In this document: positions 8,822 to 17,544 of the stretch, piece after piece | Layout of the letters: every line of letters starts with the position of its first letter | Position numbering within the stretch: the first letter of the stretch is position 1 | Notes under the pieces: generated by a model | What the model was told of the DNA's origin: nothing | The model's database searches: none | What the model saw: the letters and a program-made list of their open reading frames with translations, nothing else | Translations under genes and position numbers: made by a program | Source of the DNA: CAZUMJ01 sp964621605 | GTDB taxonomy: Bacteria > Actinomycetota > Acidimicrobiia > Acidimicrobiales > Iamiaceae | DNA: 64,000 bases | Assembly: GCA_964621605.1 (NCBI GenBank) | Contig: CAZUMJ010000005.1 | Coordinates: 1-64,000, forward strand | Reading direction: 5' to 3'

Positions 8822-9742
8822 ATGCCCCCCAACACCTCTGCTGTCCACGCGCGCTCCGGCTCAGACCAGCCTTCGAGCGCCGCTTCGCCCGGTCCCGCCG
8901 AACACGCCCCCATCACCGACCGGCTGTCGGCGGCTGAGGTGCTGGCGCTTGTGCGCGGCGGTCAGCTCACCGGCGACGTCTCGCACGCGCTGCAACGGTG
9001 GCGCCAGACGTGGTCACGGCGTCCCGCATCCGTTGTTGCAGGGCTGCTCGCAGCGGGTGCGGTCGCGCTGCTGCTCGTCGGTTGGGTCCGCCAACCGCCC
9101 CCTGCGATCGATGCCGAGATCCCGCGCGCGACGGCGGTGGGCAAGGGCAGCGAGGCCACACCGTCGGTCGGGAGTGCGCTGGCCGCGAGCAGTGCGTCTG
9201 ACGGTTCGGCCGCGGTGCCACCTGGCTCGGCGGGGAGCGTCCCGCCACCTGTTGGCGTCGTAGTGGACGTCGCAGGGGCGGTGCTGCGTCCGGGGCTGGT
9301 ACATCTCGCCAAGGGTGCCAGGGTTGCCGACGCGCTCGCCGCCGCGGGCGGCCCGATTCCCGGAGCCGACCTGGAGCGGGTGAACCAGGCCACCGTGGTT
9401 GGTGACGGGGGCCGGGTCTACGTGCCCCGGGTCGGGCAGGTCGAGGTGCCGGTCGTGCTCGATGACACCCAGGGTTCCCCAGCGGGGGGCTCGCAGGTCG
9501 GCGACGGTCAGGCGGGCTCGACGGTTGCCGGCGGGGCCGAAGCCGCGGTGCAGCCTGTCGATCTCAACCGTGCCACGGCGAGCGATCTCGACACGCTGCC
9601 GGGGGTGGGTCCGTCCACCGCGGACGCCATCGTGCGCTACCGCACCGAACACGGGAGGTTCCGCCGAGTGGAGGACCTGCTCGACGTGCCCGGGATCGGC
9701 GATGGGAAGCTCGCGAAGCTCCGCCCGTTCGTCAGGGTGTGA
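8822..9742 (+). CDS. comEA: ComEA-type DNA-binding competence protein
   Basis: 306 residues: a cytoplasmic N-terminal region, one membrane segment at about 75-90 (VVAGLLAAGAVALLLVGW), an SLBB/DUF domain (VVDVAGAVLRPGLVHL) and a C-terminal pair of helix-hairpin-helix motifs (LPGVGPSTADAIVRYR and VPGIGDGKLAKLRPF). In transformable bacteria ComEA binds incoming double-stranded DNA outside the membrane and passes it to ComEC. A linker rich in Gly/Ser/Ala joins the domains. The gene ends three bases before the GTG of comEC, so the two form an operon. The N-terminal extension before the membrane helix is longer than in Bacillus ComEA. Confidence 0.93.
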   Translation: MPPNTSAVHARSGSDQPSSAASPGPAEHAPITDRLSAAEVLALVRGGQLTGDVSHALQRWRQTWSRRPASVVAGLLAAGAVALLLVGWVRQPPPAIDAEIPRATAVGKGSEATPSVGSALAASSASDGSAAVPPGSAGSVPPPVGVVVDVAGAVLRPGLVHLAKGARVADALAAAGGPIPGADLERVNQATVVGDGGRVYVPRVGQVEVPVVLDDTQGSPAGGSQVGDGQAGSTVAGGAEAAVQPVDLNRATASDLDTLPGVGPSTADAIVRYRTEHGRFRRVEDLLDVPGIGDGKLAKLRPFVRV

Positions 9743-9745
9743 CAG

Positions 9746-11536
9746 GTGCGTTCGCTCAGCGAGCGCCAGGTGGCGGTGCTTGCATTGGGGGCATGTCTCG
9801 GGGCGCGCGTCGCTGCTCCGGTGCCCCTGATCGTCCCTGTCGCCTGTCTGGCTGTCGCGATCGTGGCGTCTCGGCCGTGGGTGCTCGTCGTGGCCGTTGC
9901 CCTGCTCGCCACCTGGCTCGGCGCACGAGCTGTCGCGGGCATGGTGGCTCCACCGTCGGGGGAGTGGCGAGGTCGGGTCGTCTTGCTCACCGATCCTGAG
10001 CCGATCCCTGGCGGCGTGCGCGCCGACGTCCGAGCCGGTTCGCAGCACCTGCTCCTGCGCGCTCGCGGTGATGCCGCGACTGTCCTTCATGATGCCTGGG
10101 CGGGGCAGCGGGTGCGTGTCACGGGCCGGCGAGGGGCGCTCCACGGGGGTGCTGCGGCGCGGGTCCGCCACATCGCCGGGCAGATCGACGTCACGGACGC
10201 GTCCGTCACCGGTGACGCCGGTGTGCTTTGGCGGTGGGGACAGGGCCTTCGTCGAAGAATCGTGCAGGTCGCGGCGCCACTCCCGCCCGACGAACGCTCG
10301 CTCCTGCTTGGGTTTGTGCTCGGTGACGACCGCGGGCAGCGAGAGGAGGTGGCGGCAGACTTCCGGGCGGCAGGGCTGACGCACCTCCTGGTCGTCTCGG
10401 GTGAGAACGTGGCGCTCCTGCTCGCACTCGCAGGCCCGGTCCTGCGTCGTTGCAGCGGGCGCGCCCGCTGGGGTCTGACGTTGGCGTTGTTGGGCCTCTT
10501 CACCATCGTGACGCGGGGCGAACCATCGGTGCTGCGAGCGGTTGCGATGACCGCGATCGCGTCGAGCGCGGTCGTGCTCGGTCGACCGGCGAGCGGGCGG
10601 CGCGCCTTGGCGTTGGCGGTCACCGCACTGGTGCTCTTCGACCCGTTCCTCTCCGCGTCCACGGGGTTTCTGCTCTCCGTGAGCGCGTCGATGGGGATCC
10701 TTCTCTTCGCGGTGCCCATCACACGGGCGATCCCGGGCCCGCGGGTCATTGCCCGGGTGTTGGGGGTCACGGGTGCCGCCCAGCTTGGTGTCGCACCCGT
10801 GATGCTCGCGACGTTCGGTGGGCTACCGATCGCGGCGCTCCCAGCGAATCTGCTGGCGGCTCCCGCGGCCGCCGGGGTTGTCGTCGTCGGAGTTCCGTTG
10901 CTCATGCTGGCCTCGCTGTTCGGGCCGTTGTTCGCTTCCACGCTTGTGGGGGCGGCCCGTCTGCCGCTCAGGTGGGTACTGGCGGTGGCGCGCTGGGGAG
11001 CGCGGGTTCCGCTTGGGCACGCCGGAGCTCTCGTCGTCATGGGGTGTGCGATCTGCATCGCCGCGTTGGCCCTCGCTGAGCACACGTCCAGGGCTGGGCT
11101 GCGTCGCGCGGGGCGCGTCGCGCTACTCGTGGTGTTGCTGCTTCCCGCGGCGCAAGCGAGCCGAACTCCGCCGCGCGCTCCGATCATGCCGGGTGTCTGG
11201 GTCGTCCGAGGCGGGGACGCCACGGTGGTACTCCTCGCAGGGGCTGCCCGCTCGGGGGATGTGCTCGAAGCGCTCGCACGCGTGGGCGTCCGGCGGGTCG
11301 ACCTTCTCGTGCTGCGGGATGGCGGGGCGCGTGCGGCGTCGCTGCGAGCCGCAGTCGGGCACCGATGGACGGTGCGGGCCGTGCTCGCGCCGCGTGGACA
11401 CCGTGTGCCGGGTGGCCACGTGCCCCCGTCGGGGAGTCGCTGGCGCGTCGGGACGGTGGAGGTGTTCGTGACCGATGCTGGCCCGCCACTCCATGCGGTC
11501 GTGCGTGACAAGCACGGCGTCGTCGCCGCCGTCTAG
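9746..11536 (+). CDS. comEC: ComEC/Rec2 DNA-uptake channel with degenerate nuclease domain
   Basis: 596 residues with many membrane segments. It has an N-terminal OB-like DUF4131 region and the Competence domain (LVVSGENVALLLALAGPVLRR, GEPSVLRAVAMTAIA, FLLSVSASMGILLF). The family normally ends in a metallo-beta-lactamase domain with an HXHXDH metal motif. Here the corresponding C-terminal stretch (WVVRGGDATVVLLAG followed by RRVDLLVLRDGGARAA) keeps the fold-like pattern but has no histidine motif, so the nuclease is probably absent. It starts with GTG just after comEA. The transport role is inferred from family membership. Confidence 0.92.
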   Translation: MRSLSERQVAVLALGACLGARVAAPVPLIVPVACLAVAIVASRPWVLVVAVALLATWLGARAVAGMVAPPSGEWRGRVVLLTDPEPIPGGVRADVRAGSQHLLLRARGDAATVLHDAWAGQRVRVTGRRGALHGGAAARVRHIAGQIDVTDASVTGDAGVLWRWGQGLRRRIVQVAAPLPPDERSLLLGFVLGDDRGQREEVAADFRAAGLTHLLVVSGENVALLLALAGPVLRRCSGRARWGLTLALLGLFTIVTRGEPSVLRAVAMTAIASSAVVLGRPASGRRALALAVTALVLFDPFLSASTGFLLSVSASMGILLFAVPITRAIPGPRVIARVLGVTGAAQLGVAPVMLATFGGLPIAALPANLLAAPAAAGVVVVGVPLLMLASLFGPLFASTLVGAARLPLRWVLAVARWGARVPLGHAGALVVMGCAICIAALALAEHTSRAGLRRAGRVALLVVLLLPAAQASRTPPRAPIMPGVWVVRGGDATVVLLAGAARSGDVLEALARVGVRRVDLLVLRDGGARAASLRAAVGHRWTVRAVLAPRGHRVPGGHVPPSGSRWRVGTVEVFVTDAGPPLHAVVRDKHGVVAAV

Positions 11537-11645
11537 CCAGTAGACGCGTCGGAGCGGCCGTGGTGCAGCCGGTTGCGTGCGAACGTGGGGTGCACGGGCT
11601 ACTCGTGCGAGGGAGGCGTTGGGGGAGCCGCCCGGTGTGGGGCAC

Positions 11646-11651
11646 TACCGT
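11646..11651 (+). promoter_or_regulatory. -10 box of the orphan gene before holA
   Basis: TACCGT, seven bases, then the ATG at 11659. This is the same spacing as before several other genes in the window and fixes the start. Confidence 0.5.
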
Positions 11652-11658
11652 CGCGTCG

Positions 11659-12471
11659 ATGCCGCCGCGTCCCCTGCCCCCGTGGGTCACCGCTCCTGAT
11701 CGCCCGGTGACCTTGGCAGTGCTGGTCGCGGGTCACGACACCCTTGGCCGTCAAGCCGCTCGAGCCGCACGCGCCTTCGCAACCGCCGGCGCCGACGGTG
11801 TAGAGGTCGTGCTGGCACCCGGGGTCGACCCTGCAACGTCGCGGTGCTCGCCGGCCGAGCTCGTCGCAGCGATCGCCGAAGAGCACATTCCCGTCGGGCT
11901 CGCCGTGACCTCGAGTGTGGGCGCACACCTGGGCGTGGGGGCCGGTGCGGCATGGCTGCGCGTCGATGTCGCATCGCTCGACGACGCACTCGCGGAGACG
12001 CTCTCGGGTATGGGGCGACCCACGGTCGTGGCGGCGCTTCTCGACCCGGCCCCAACGGGTGACGCAGACCTGGGCAGCCGGCTGACTCGTGCACGTAGCC
12101 GCCCGGAGCTGGTGGCGTTCGATGCAGCACAGCTCCTGGTGGAGGTGCCGGCCGGGAACCTTCCCGTCGACCCCGTCGGGCCTCTTGGCGCGGTCGTGGT
12201 CGATCTGTGTGACATGGTCGATCGGGCGACGGACGCAGTCGTGGCTGCCGGGTCGACTGGACGTTCGCCTTCTGGCGGCGTGTCGCACGGCGTGACAACG
12301 GGACGTTCGTCAGCTGACGGAGAATCGGGCCACGAGCTGCACGTTGCAGTTCTGAGTGCGGCTGCAACGCTCGCCATCCGTGCAGGGGCTCGAATTCTGC
12401 GTACGGACGATCCTGGTGTCGTGCACGTGGCAGCCGCGGTCAGCGCCGCGGTCGAGGACGTGCGAAGGTGA
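11659..12471 (+). CDS. Uncharacterised TIM-barrel-like protein (DHPS-like?)
   Basis: 270 residues, not confidently recognised. The alternating beta/alpha pattern (VTLAVLVAGHD, AFATAGADGVEVVLAPG, PVGLAVTSS, AAWLRVDVAS, TVVAALLDP, GAVVVDLCDM) and the ending HVAVLSAAATLAIRAGARILRTDDPGVVHVAAAVSAA resemble the end of dihydropteroate synthase barrels. The pterin- and pABA-binding motifs of a true DHPS are not visible, so catalysis as DHPS is unlikely. The ATG follows a TACCGT-N7 leaderless signature; the open frame extends upstream but without a better start. The last four bases overlap the GTG of holA, so the two are co-expressed. This could be a lineage-specific protein linked to replication or competence, but that rests on position only. 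Confidence 0.6.
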   Translation: MPPRPLPPWVTAPDRPVTLAVLVAGHDTLGRQAARAARAFATAGADGVEVVLAPGVDPATSRCSPAELVAAIAEEHIPVGLAVTSSVGAHLGVGAGAAWLRVDVASLDDALAETLSGMGRPTVVAALLDPAPTGDADLGSRLTRARSRPELVAFDAAQLLVEVPAGNLPVDPVGPLGAVVVDLCDMVDRATDAVVAAGSTGRSPSGGVSHGVTTGRSSADGESGHELHVAVLSAAATLAIRAGARILRTDDPGVVHVAAAVSAAVEDVRR

Positions 12472-13523
12472 GTCCTTCCGTGGCCGCTGCACCGGTGCAC
12501 CTGGTGAAGGGATCCGACGACAGCTTGCGCAACGACGCAGTGCTGAAGCTCGTCGGCGAGCTGGTCGGTGCAGAAGATCGCTCGCTCGTGCTCGACGAGT
12601 TCGGCGGCGCTGACCTCTCGCTCGCGGCGGTCGTGTCTGCGGCGCAGACGCCGCCGTTCCTGACCGCTCGTCGTGTCGTGGTGGTGCGCCACGCCGGCCA
12701 GTTCGGAACCGGTGAGGCAGTTGCGCCTCTGGTTGCGTATCTCGCCGACCCGGTCGTCACGACCTCACTCGTGTTGGTCTGGGAGAAGCTGCCCGACACC
12801 GGAAGTCGCCTCGCCGCCTTGCCCAAGAAGCTGAACGAGGCGATCTCGACAGCTGGCGGTCTCGTGCACGACAGCGAGCCTGGCAAGACGGCAAAGGCTC
12901 GATCCCCGTGGATCGACGAGCAGATCCGCGCCGCGGGTGTGCACCTAGATCGACAAGCCGTGGGTCTCGTGGCTGAGCAACTCGGCGAGGACCTCGGCCG
13001 CCTACCGGGGCTGTTGACGATTCTCGAAGCGGTGTTCGGCGCCGGTGCCGAGCTGGGCGTTGCCGAAGTCGAGCCGTACCTGGGTCAAGCCGGTGCCGTG
13101 CCGCCGTGGGATCTCACCGACGCGATCGATCGTGGCGATACGTCCCGTGCGCTCGCCTTGCTGGAGCGGATGCTCGGCGCCGGCGGGCGTCATCCGCTGC
13201 AGGTGATGGCGACCCTGCAGACCCACTTCGGACGCATGCTGCGGTTGGACGGTGCCGGGGTGGGGAATGAGAAGCAGGCAGCGGAGCTGCTCGGCATGAA
13301 GGGCTCGACGTTCCCAGCCCGCAAGGCCCTCGACCGGACGAGCGCGCTCGGCCATCGGGGAGTCACCCGGGCGATCGAGTTGCTGGCAGAAGCGGACGTC
13401 ACGTTGCGCGGCGGAGGGCGGAGCTGGCCACCAGAACTCGTCATCGAGGTGCTGGTCGCACGGTTGGCTGCGCTGGGCGGCCGCGGTGGGGCCCGGGGAA
13501 GGGCGACCCGAGGGCGCGCCTGA
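12468..13523 (+). CDS. holA: DNA polymerase III delta subunit
   Basis: Clamp-loader delta subunit that opens the beta clamp. The 351-residue protein shows the N-terminal AAA+-like region (APVHLVKGSDDSLRNDAV, PPFLTARRVVVVRHAGQF), the LVWEKLPDT strand and a C-terminal helical collar domain (LLGMKGSTFPARKALDRT). The start GTG overlaps the upstream stop by four bases. The last 15 residues are a Gly/Arg-rich tail not needed for the fold. As in many actinobacteria, it lies after comEA-comEC and next to the convergent rpsT. Confidence 0.92.
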   Translation: MSPSVAAAPVHLVKGSDDSLRNDAVLKLVGELVGAEDRSLVLDEFGGADLSLAAVVSAAQTPPFLTARRVVVVRHAGQFGTGEAVAPLVAYLADPVVTTSLVLVWEKLPDTGSRLAALPKKLNEAISTAGGLVHDSEPGKTAKARSPWIDEQIRAAGVHLDRQAVGLVAEQLGEDLGRLPGLLTILEAVFGAGAELGVAEVEPYLGQAGAVPPWDLTDAIDRGDTSRALALLERMLGAGGRHPLQVMATLQTHFGRMLRLDGAGVGNEKQAAELLGMKGSTFPARKALDRTSALGHRGVTRAIELLAEADVTLRGGGRSWPPELVIEVLVARLAALGGRGGARGRATRGRA

Positions 13524-13569
13524 TCAGACGTGGGTCGTGGGATTGCGCGGCGTCAGGCGACGCGGCGCC

Positions 13570-13836
13570 TCAGTCGGCGGAGAGCGCGTTGGCGCGTGCG
13601 ACGAGGCGTGACTTGCGACGGGCGGCCGCGTTCTTGTGGATCACGCCCTTGGCGGCCGCCTTGTCGATGCGCTTCACGGCGAGGCGCAGGGCCTCGGCCG
13701 CGTTCTCGCTGCCGTCCTCGGCAGTGCGCAGCGCCGTCTTGGTGCGGGTCTTCAGCTCGGAGCGCACCATCTTGTTGCGCTGACGGCGAGCCTCGTTCTG
13801 ACGGTTGCGCTTGATCTGGCTCTTGATGTTTGCCAC
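13570..13836 (-). CDS. rpsT: 30S ribosomal protein S20
   Basis: 88 residues, highly basic and helical: MANIKSQIKRNRQNEARR at the N-terminus, then the KTALRTAEDGS and KRIDKAAAKGVIHKNAAARRKSRL helices, typical of S20, which binds the 5' domain of 16S rRNA. Start GTG at 13834-13836 with a GGAAGGA ribosome binding site about ten bases upstream. Convergent with holA and divergent from lepA, a common actinobacterial order. Confidence 0.98.
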   Translation of the reverse strand: MANIKSQIKRNRQNEARRQRNKMVRSELKTRTKTALRTAEDGSENAAEALRLAVKRIDKAAAKGVIHKNAAARRKSRLVARANALSAD

Positions 13837-13888
13837 GGGGATGTCGTCCTTCCGTCCGGCATCGCACCGGTCCGACTACGGCCGAAAG

Positions 13889-13894
13889 ACGTTA
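13889..13894 (-). promoter_or_regulatory. -10 box of rpsT
   Basis: TAACGT on the minus strand, about 53 bases before the GTG. The -35 is poorly matched. The same hexamer is the -10 candidate of rplS. Confidence 0.4.
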
Positions 13895-13952
13895 GCCGTG
13901 CGAGGCGACAGCACGCCACCCGAGCGAGGGGTGTGCCGCGTCGGGCACCGAG

Positions 13953-13982
13953 GCGGGTCCCGAAGCGGGTCCCGAAGCGGGG
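13953..13982 (+). repeat. Short tandem repeat between rpsT and lepA
   Basis: Two and a half copies of the 12-base unit GCGGGTCCCGAA. It lies in the 251-base divergent intergenic region; no function is apparent. Confidence 0.6.
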
Positions 13983-14000
13983 AGCGCCCGGCGTGGTCGC

Positions 14001-14006
14001 TACGCT
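14001..14006 (+). promoter_or_regulatory. Possible -10 of lepA
   Basis: TACGCT about 80 bases before the lepA GTG. A GTG nine bases downstream opens a frame that stops after four codons, so it is not an alternative start for lepA. Confidence 0.35.
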
Positions 14007-14087
14007 CGGAGACCCGTGCCGCATTGGTGATGCCTACGGCGGCGCCGGCCTTCCATCGCTTCTCCGACCCACTGCGAGCCCCCGGCT

Positions 14088-15875
14088 GTGACCGAGCTGT
14101 CCAGACTTCGCTGCCTCAGCGTGATCGCCCACATCGACCATGGCAAGACCACGCTGTCGGACCGGATCCTCGAGATCTGCGGTGCGGTCGACGCGCGGGA
14201 CATGCGAGCGCAGTACCTCGACACGATGGAGTTGGAGCGCGAACGCGGCATCACCATCAAGCTGCAAAGCGTCCGCCTCGACTACCGCGGCTATGTCCTG
14301 AACCTCATCGACACACCGGGGCACGTCGACTTCGGCTACGAGGTGTCGCGGTCGCTCGCCGCATGTGAGGGCGTCATCCTGCTCGTCGACGCCTCGCAGG
14401 GCATCGAGGCGCAGACCTTGGCCAACTGCTACCTCGCCCTCGAACACGATCTCGAGATCGTGGCCTGCCTGAACAAGCTCGACCTTCCGGCGGCCGACCC
14501 CGATCGGTACGCCGCAGAGATCGAGACCGTGCTGGGCATCCCTGCAGACCAGGTGCTGCGCATCTCGGCCAAGACGGGCGAGGGTGTCCCCGAGTTGCTG
14601 GACGCGGTCGTCGATCGCATCCCAGCACCGAAGGGCGACCCGGACGCACCATTGCAGGCGCTGATCTTCGATTCGCACTTCGACCAGTACCGCGGTGTGG
14701 TCTCATCGGTGCGAGTCGTGAACGGCGTCATGCGAGCAGGGGAGAAGCTGCGTTTCCTGCAGGCCGCCACCACCCACGATGCCGACGAGGTCGGTGTCCG
14801 GAGCCCGACCCCGACGCCGGTGGCGTCGCTGGGCCCTGGTGAGACCGGGTACCTCATCGCCGGCATCAAGGACGTCGGCGAGGCCCGCTCTGGTGAGACG
14901 GTCACCACCGCAGCGCGTCCCGCCCCCCAGCCGCTGCCCGGCTACCTCGACCCGAAACCCATGGTGTTCTGCGGGCTCTACCCGATCGACGGTGACGAGT
15001 TCGCGGACCTGCGTGAGGCCCTCGAGAAGCTGCGCCTGAACGACTCGAGCTTCACCTACGAGCCCGAGACGTCGGGTGCGCTCGGCTTCGGCTTCCGTTG
15101 TGGCTTCCTCGGCCTGTTGCACATGGAGATCGTGCGCGAGCGCCTGGAGCGAGAGTTCGACCTCGGCCTCATCGCCACCGCTCCGTCGGTGTCGTACCGG
15201 GTGCACACCACCCGAGGAGACGTGCTGGAAGTCGACAACCCGTCAGCCATGCCCCCCACGACCGAGATCGACTTCATCGAGGAACCGTGGCTCGCCACGA
15301 CCATCCTCACGCCGACCGACTACACGGGCACGCTCATGGACCTCTGCCAGACCCGGCGAGGCGAGATGCAGAAGCTCGAGTACCTGTCTCCGGAGCGCAT
15401 GGAGCTCGTCTACCGGCTCCCGCTCGCCGAGGTGGTCACCGACTTCTTCGACCAACTCAAGAGCCGGAGTCAGGGGTACGCAAGCCTCGACTACGAACCT
15501 GAGGGGTACGACAGGTCCAACCTGGTGCGGGTGGACGTGCTGTTGAACGGCCAGGCGGTCGACGCGTTCTCGACGATCGTGCACCGCGACAAGGCCGACA
15601 GCTACGGGCGACGCATGACCGAGAAGCTGCGTGAGCTGATCCCGCGTCAGATGTTCGACGTACCCATCCAGGCTGCCATCGGCGGCCGGATCATCGCTCG
15701 TGAGACCGTGAAGGCGAAGCGCAAGGACGTGCTGGCCAAGTGCTACGGCGGTGACATCACCCGGAAGCGCAAGCTGCTCGAACGGCAGAAGGAGGGCAAG
15801 AAGCGCATGAAGAACATCGGGCGCGTCGAGGTGCCCCAGGAGGCGTTCGTGTCGGCTCTCACGCTCGAGGACTGA
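14088..15875 (+). CDS. lepA: Elongation factor 4 (LepA GTPase)
   Basis: A 595-residue translational GTPase that acts on the ribosome and back-translocates or aids assembly. G1 is AHIDHGKTT near residues 14-22, G2 contains RGITIK, G3 is DTPGHVDF, and G4 is NKLDLP. The elongation factor-type domains follow and the C-terminus has the LepA-specific region (RKRKLLERQKEGKKRMK). GTG start. The stop is two bases before the ATG of the phosphatase gene, so these are likely co-transcribed. Confidence 0.98.
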   Translation: MTELSRLRCLSVIAHIDHGKTTLSDRILEICGAVDARDMRAQYLDTMELERERGITIKLQSVRLDYRGYVLNLIDTPGHVDFGYEVSRSLAACEGVILLVDASQGIEAQTLANCYLALEHDLEIVACLNKLDLPAADPDRYAAEIETVLGIPADQVLRISAKTGEGVPELLDAVVDRIPAPKGDPDAPLQALIFDSHFDQYRGVVSSVRVVNGVMRAGEKLRFLQAATTHDADEVGVRSPTPTPVASLGPGETGYLIAGIKDVGEARSGETVTTAARPAPQPLPGYLDPKPMVFCGLYPIDGDEFADLREALEKLRLNDSSFTYEPETSGALGFGFRCGFLGLLHMEIVRERLEREFDLGLIATAPSVSYRVHTTRGDVLEVDNPSAMPPTTEIDFIEEPWLATTILTPTDYTGTLMDLCQTRRGEMQKLEYLSPERMELVYRLPLAEVVTDFFDQLKSRSQGYASLDYEPEGYDRSNLVRVDVLLNGQAVDAFSTIVHRDKADSYGRRMTEKLRELIPRQMFDVPIQAAIGGRIIARETVKAKRKDVLAKCYGGDITRKRKLLERQKEGKKRMKNIGRVEVPQEAFVSALTLED

Positions 15876-15877
15876 GC

Positions 15878-16387
15878 ATGGCCGTGGCGCCGACCGCGCC
15901 GATCCGGGTGACCTTCGTGTGTCTCGGCAACATCTGTCGTTCGCCCATGGCGGCGTCGGTCTGTCGATACGTCATTGCCGAGACGGGGCTCTCCGACGTC
16001 GTGTTCGTCGACTCGTACGGCACGGGCGACTGGCACGTCGGGCAGGACGCGGACCCGCGGGCAATCGCCGCGTTGCGCCGCCGCGGCTACGACCCGAGCC
16101 ACCGTGCCCGACAGATCACGGTCGCCGACCTCGACGGCTACGACCTGATCCTCGGGATGGACCAGGCAAACGTGTCAGACCTGCGTGCCTTGGCGGGCTC
16201 GGGCGCGGCGCGCGACAGAGTCCTGCTGGCACGATCCTTCGACAGGGCGGCCCCGTCGGAGCCTGAGGTGCCCGACCCCTACTACGGCACCGACGCCGAC
16301 TTCGACGATGCCCTGGACCTCATCGAGGGCGCCGTGGCCGGATTGGTCGCGCACCTCGCAGCGCGCGTCGAGGCATCGGGGGGCTGA
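15878..16387 (+). CDS. Low-molecular-weight protein-tyrosine-phosphatase
   Basis: 169 residues with the LMW-PTP P-loop VCLGNICRSPMAA (CX5R nucleophile cysteine and arginine) near the N-terminus and the general-acid motif DPYYG near residue 130. It acts on phosphotyrosine or phosphoarginine proteins in the cytoplasm; the target is unknown. Starts two bases after lepA. The C-terminus ends before the 151-base region holding the CIRCE element. Confidence 0.93.
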   Translation: MAVAPTAPIRVTFVCLGNICRSPMAASVCRYVIAETGLSDVVFVDSYGTGDWHVGQDADPRAIAALRRRGYDPSHRARQITVADLDGYDLILGMDQANVSDLRALAGSGAARDRVLLARSFDRAAPSEPEVPDPYYGTDADFDDALDLIEGAVAGLVAHLAARVEASGG

Positions 16388-16461
16388 CCACAGGCGGCCG
16401 TTGCCTCGTGGGCACACGGGGGTGCATATCGGTCCGCCAATGGTCGGGCACCCTGGACCGA

Positions 16462-16492
16462 GGCTGGCACTCGGTATCATTGAGTGCCAGCC
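16462..16492 (+). promoter_or_regulatory. CIRCE operator overlapping the hrcA promoter
   Basis: A perfect inverted repeat, GGCTGGCACTC-N9-GAGTGCCAGCC, containing the core GCACTC-N9-GAGTGC of the CIRCE consensus. The nine-base spacer contains TATCAT (16475-16480), a good -10 box, so bound HrcA would cover the promoter core. It lies 46 bases before the hrcA ATG. This predicts HrcA autorepression and heat induction of hrcA-dnaJ. Confidence 0.93.
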
Positions 16493-16538
16493 GCGGTCCC
16501 CACCCGCGGAGTCCGATCCAGGAGTGAGGGCCACCTCC

Positions 16539-17543
16539 ATGCTCGACGAGCGAAAGGCAGCGATCCTCCGCGCGGTGGTCGAGGAGTACATCCAGACCGC
16601 CCAGCCCGTGGGTTCAGGGCATGTCGCTCGCTCTGAGCGTGTCGGCGTGTCCTCTGCGACGGTGCGAAACGACATGGCGGTGCTCGAGCAGGAGGGCTAT
16701 CTCGCGCAGCCGCACACGAGCGCCGGGCGTATCCCCACCGAGAAGGGGTACCGCTTCTTCGTCGACGAGCTGTCAGGCCCCGGCCAGCTCGACAGAGGCG
16801 CCACGCAACAGGTGCGTGACTTCTTCGACACGACGCACGGCGAGCTCCAGCGGATGCTGCACGACACCACGTCGCTGCTGTCCGACCTCACGCAGTACGC
16901 GGCGGTGGTGGTGGGGCCGTCGCCCGAGTCCGTACCGGTGCGCTCCGTGCAGCTCGTGTCGCTCACGCCGTCAGTCGCATTGCTGGTCGTGGTGCTCGCG
17001 AACGGCACCGTCGAGAAGTGCACCGTCGACCTTGCTGTCGACGCGGATGAGGTGGTGCTGGGGCGCGCTGCGAGCGTGCTCGGTGCGGCCCTCCTCGGGC
17101 AAGCCTTCGATGCGGCGGTCATGCCGCGCACCTCGGGCGACGTCGAGGTCGACAGAGTCCTCGAACGCGTGGCGGCGGGCTGGGCCGCGATGTCGAGCAC
17201 CGAGGCGCCAACTCCCGTGTACGTGGGCGGTGCCGCCCGCATGGCTGCGGCGTTCGACGCGGTCGAAACCGTCCGGCAGGTGCTCACGATCCTCGAGCAG
17301 CAGTTGGTTGTCGTGCGGCTCGTGCGCGACGTGCTCGACCGTGGCTTGCAGGTCGCGATCGGGACCGAGACCGGTGTCGCGACCCTGGCCGATTGCTCCC
17401 TCGTCGTGGCCCCCTACGAGGTCGACGGCGAGGCGGTGGGGTCGATTGGCGTGCTCGGCCCGACCCGCATGAACTACCCGCAGGCACTCGCGGCGGTGGC
17501 GGTTGTGAGCCAACGCCTCGGCAGCCGATTGACCGAGGGCTGA
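16539..17543 (+). CDS. hrcA: Heat-inducible transcription repressor HrcA
   Basis: 334 residues. The N-terminal winged helix (MLDERKAAILRAVVEEYI, GSGHVARSERVGVSSATVRND, LAQPHTSAGRIPTEKGYRFFV) is the classic HrcA signature, followed by the dimerisation domain and IDD, ending with VGSIGVLGPTRMNYPQALAAV. It represses heat-shock genes at CIRCE sites, one of which is at its own promoter. The ATG at 16539 matches other HrcA N-termini; an in-frame GTG five codons upstream is an alternative. It ends one base before dnaJ. Confidence 0.97.
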   Translation: MLDERKAAILRAVVEEYIQTAQPVGSGHVARSERVGVSSATVRNDMAVLEQEGYLAQPHTSAGRIPTEKGYRFFVDELSGPGQLDRGATQQVRDFFDTTHGELQRMLHDTTSLLSDLTQYAAVVVGPSPESVPVRSVQLVSLTPSVALLVVVLANGTVEKCTVDLAVDADEVVLGRAASVLGAALLGQAFDAAVMPRTSGDVEVDRVLERVAAGWAAMSSTEAPTPVYVGGAARMAAAFDAVETVRQVLTILEQQLVVVRLVRDVLDRGLQVAIGTETGVATLADCSLVVAPYEVDGEAVGSIGVLGPTRMNYPQALAAVAVVSQRLGSRLTEG

Positions 17544-17544
17544 G

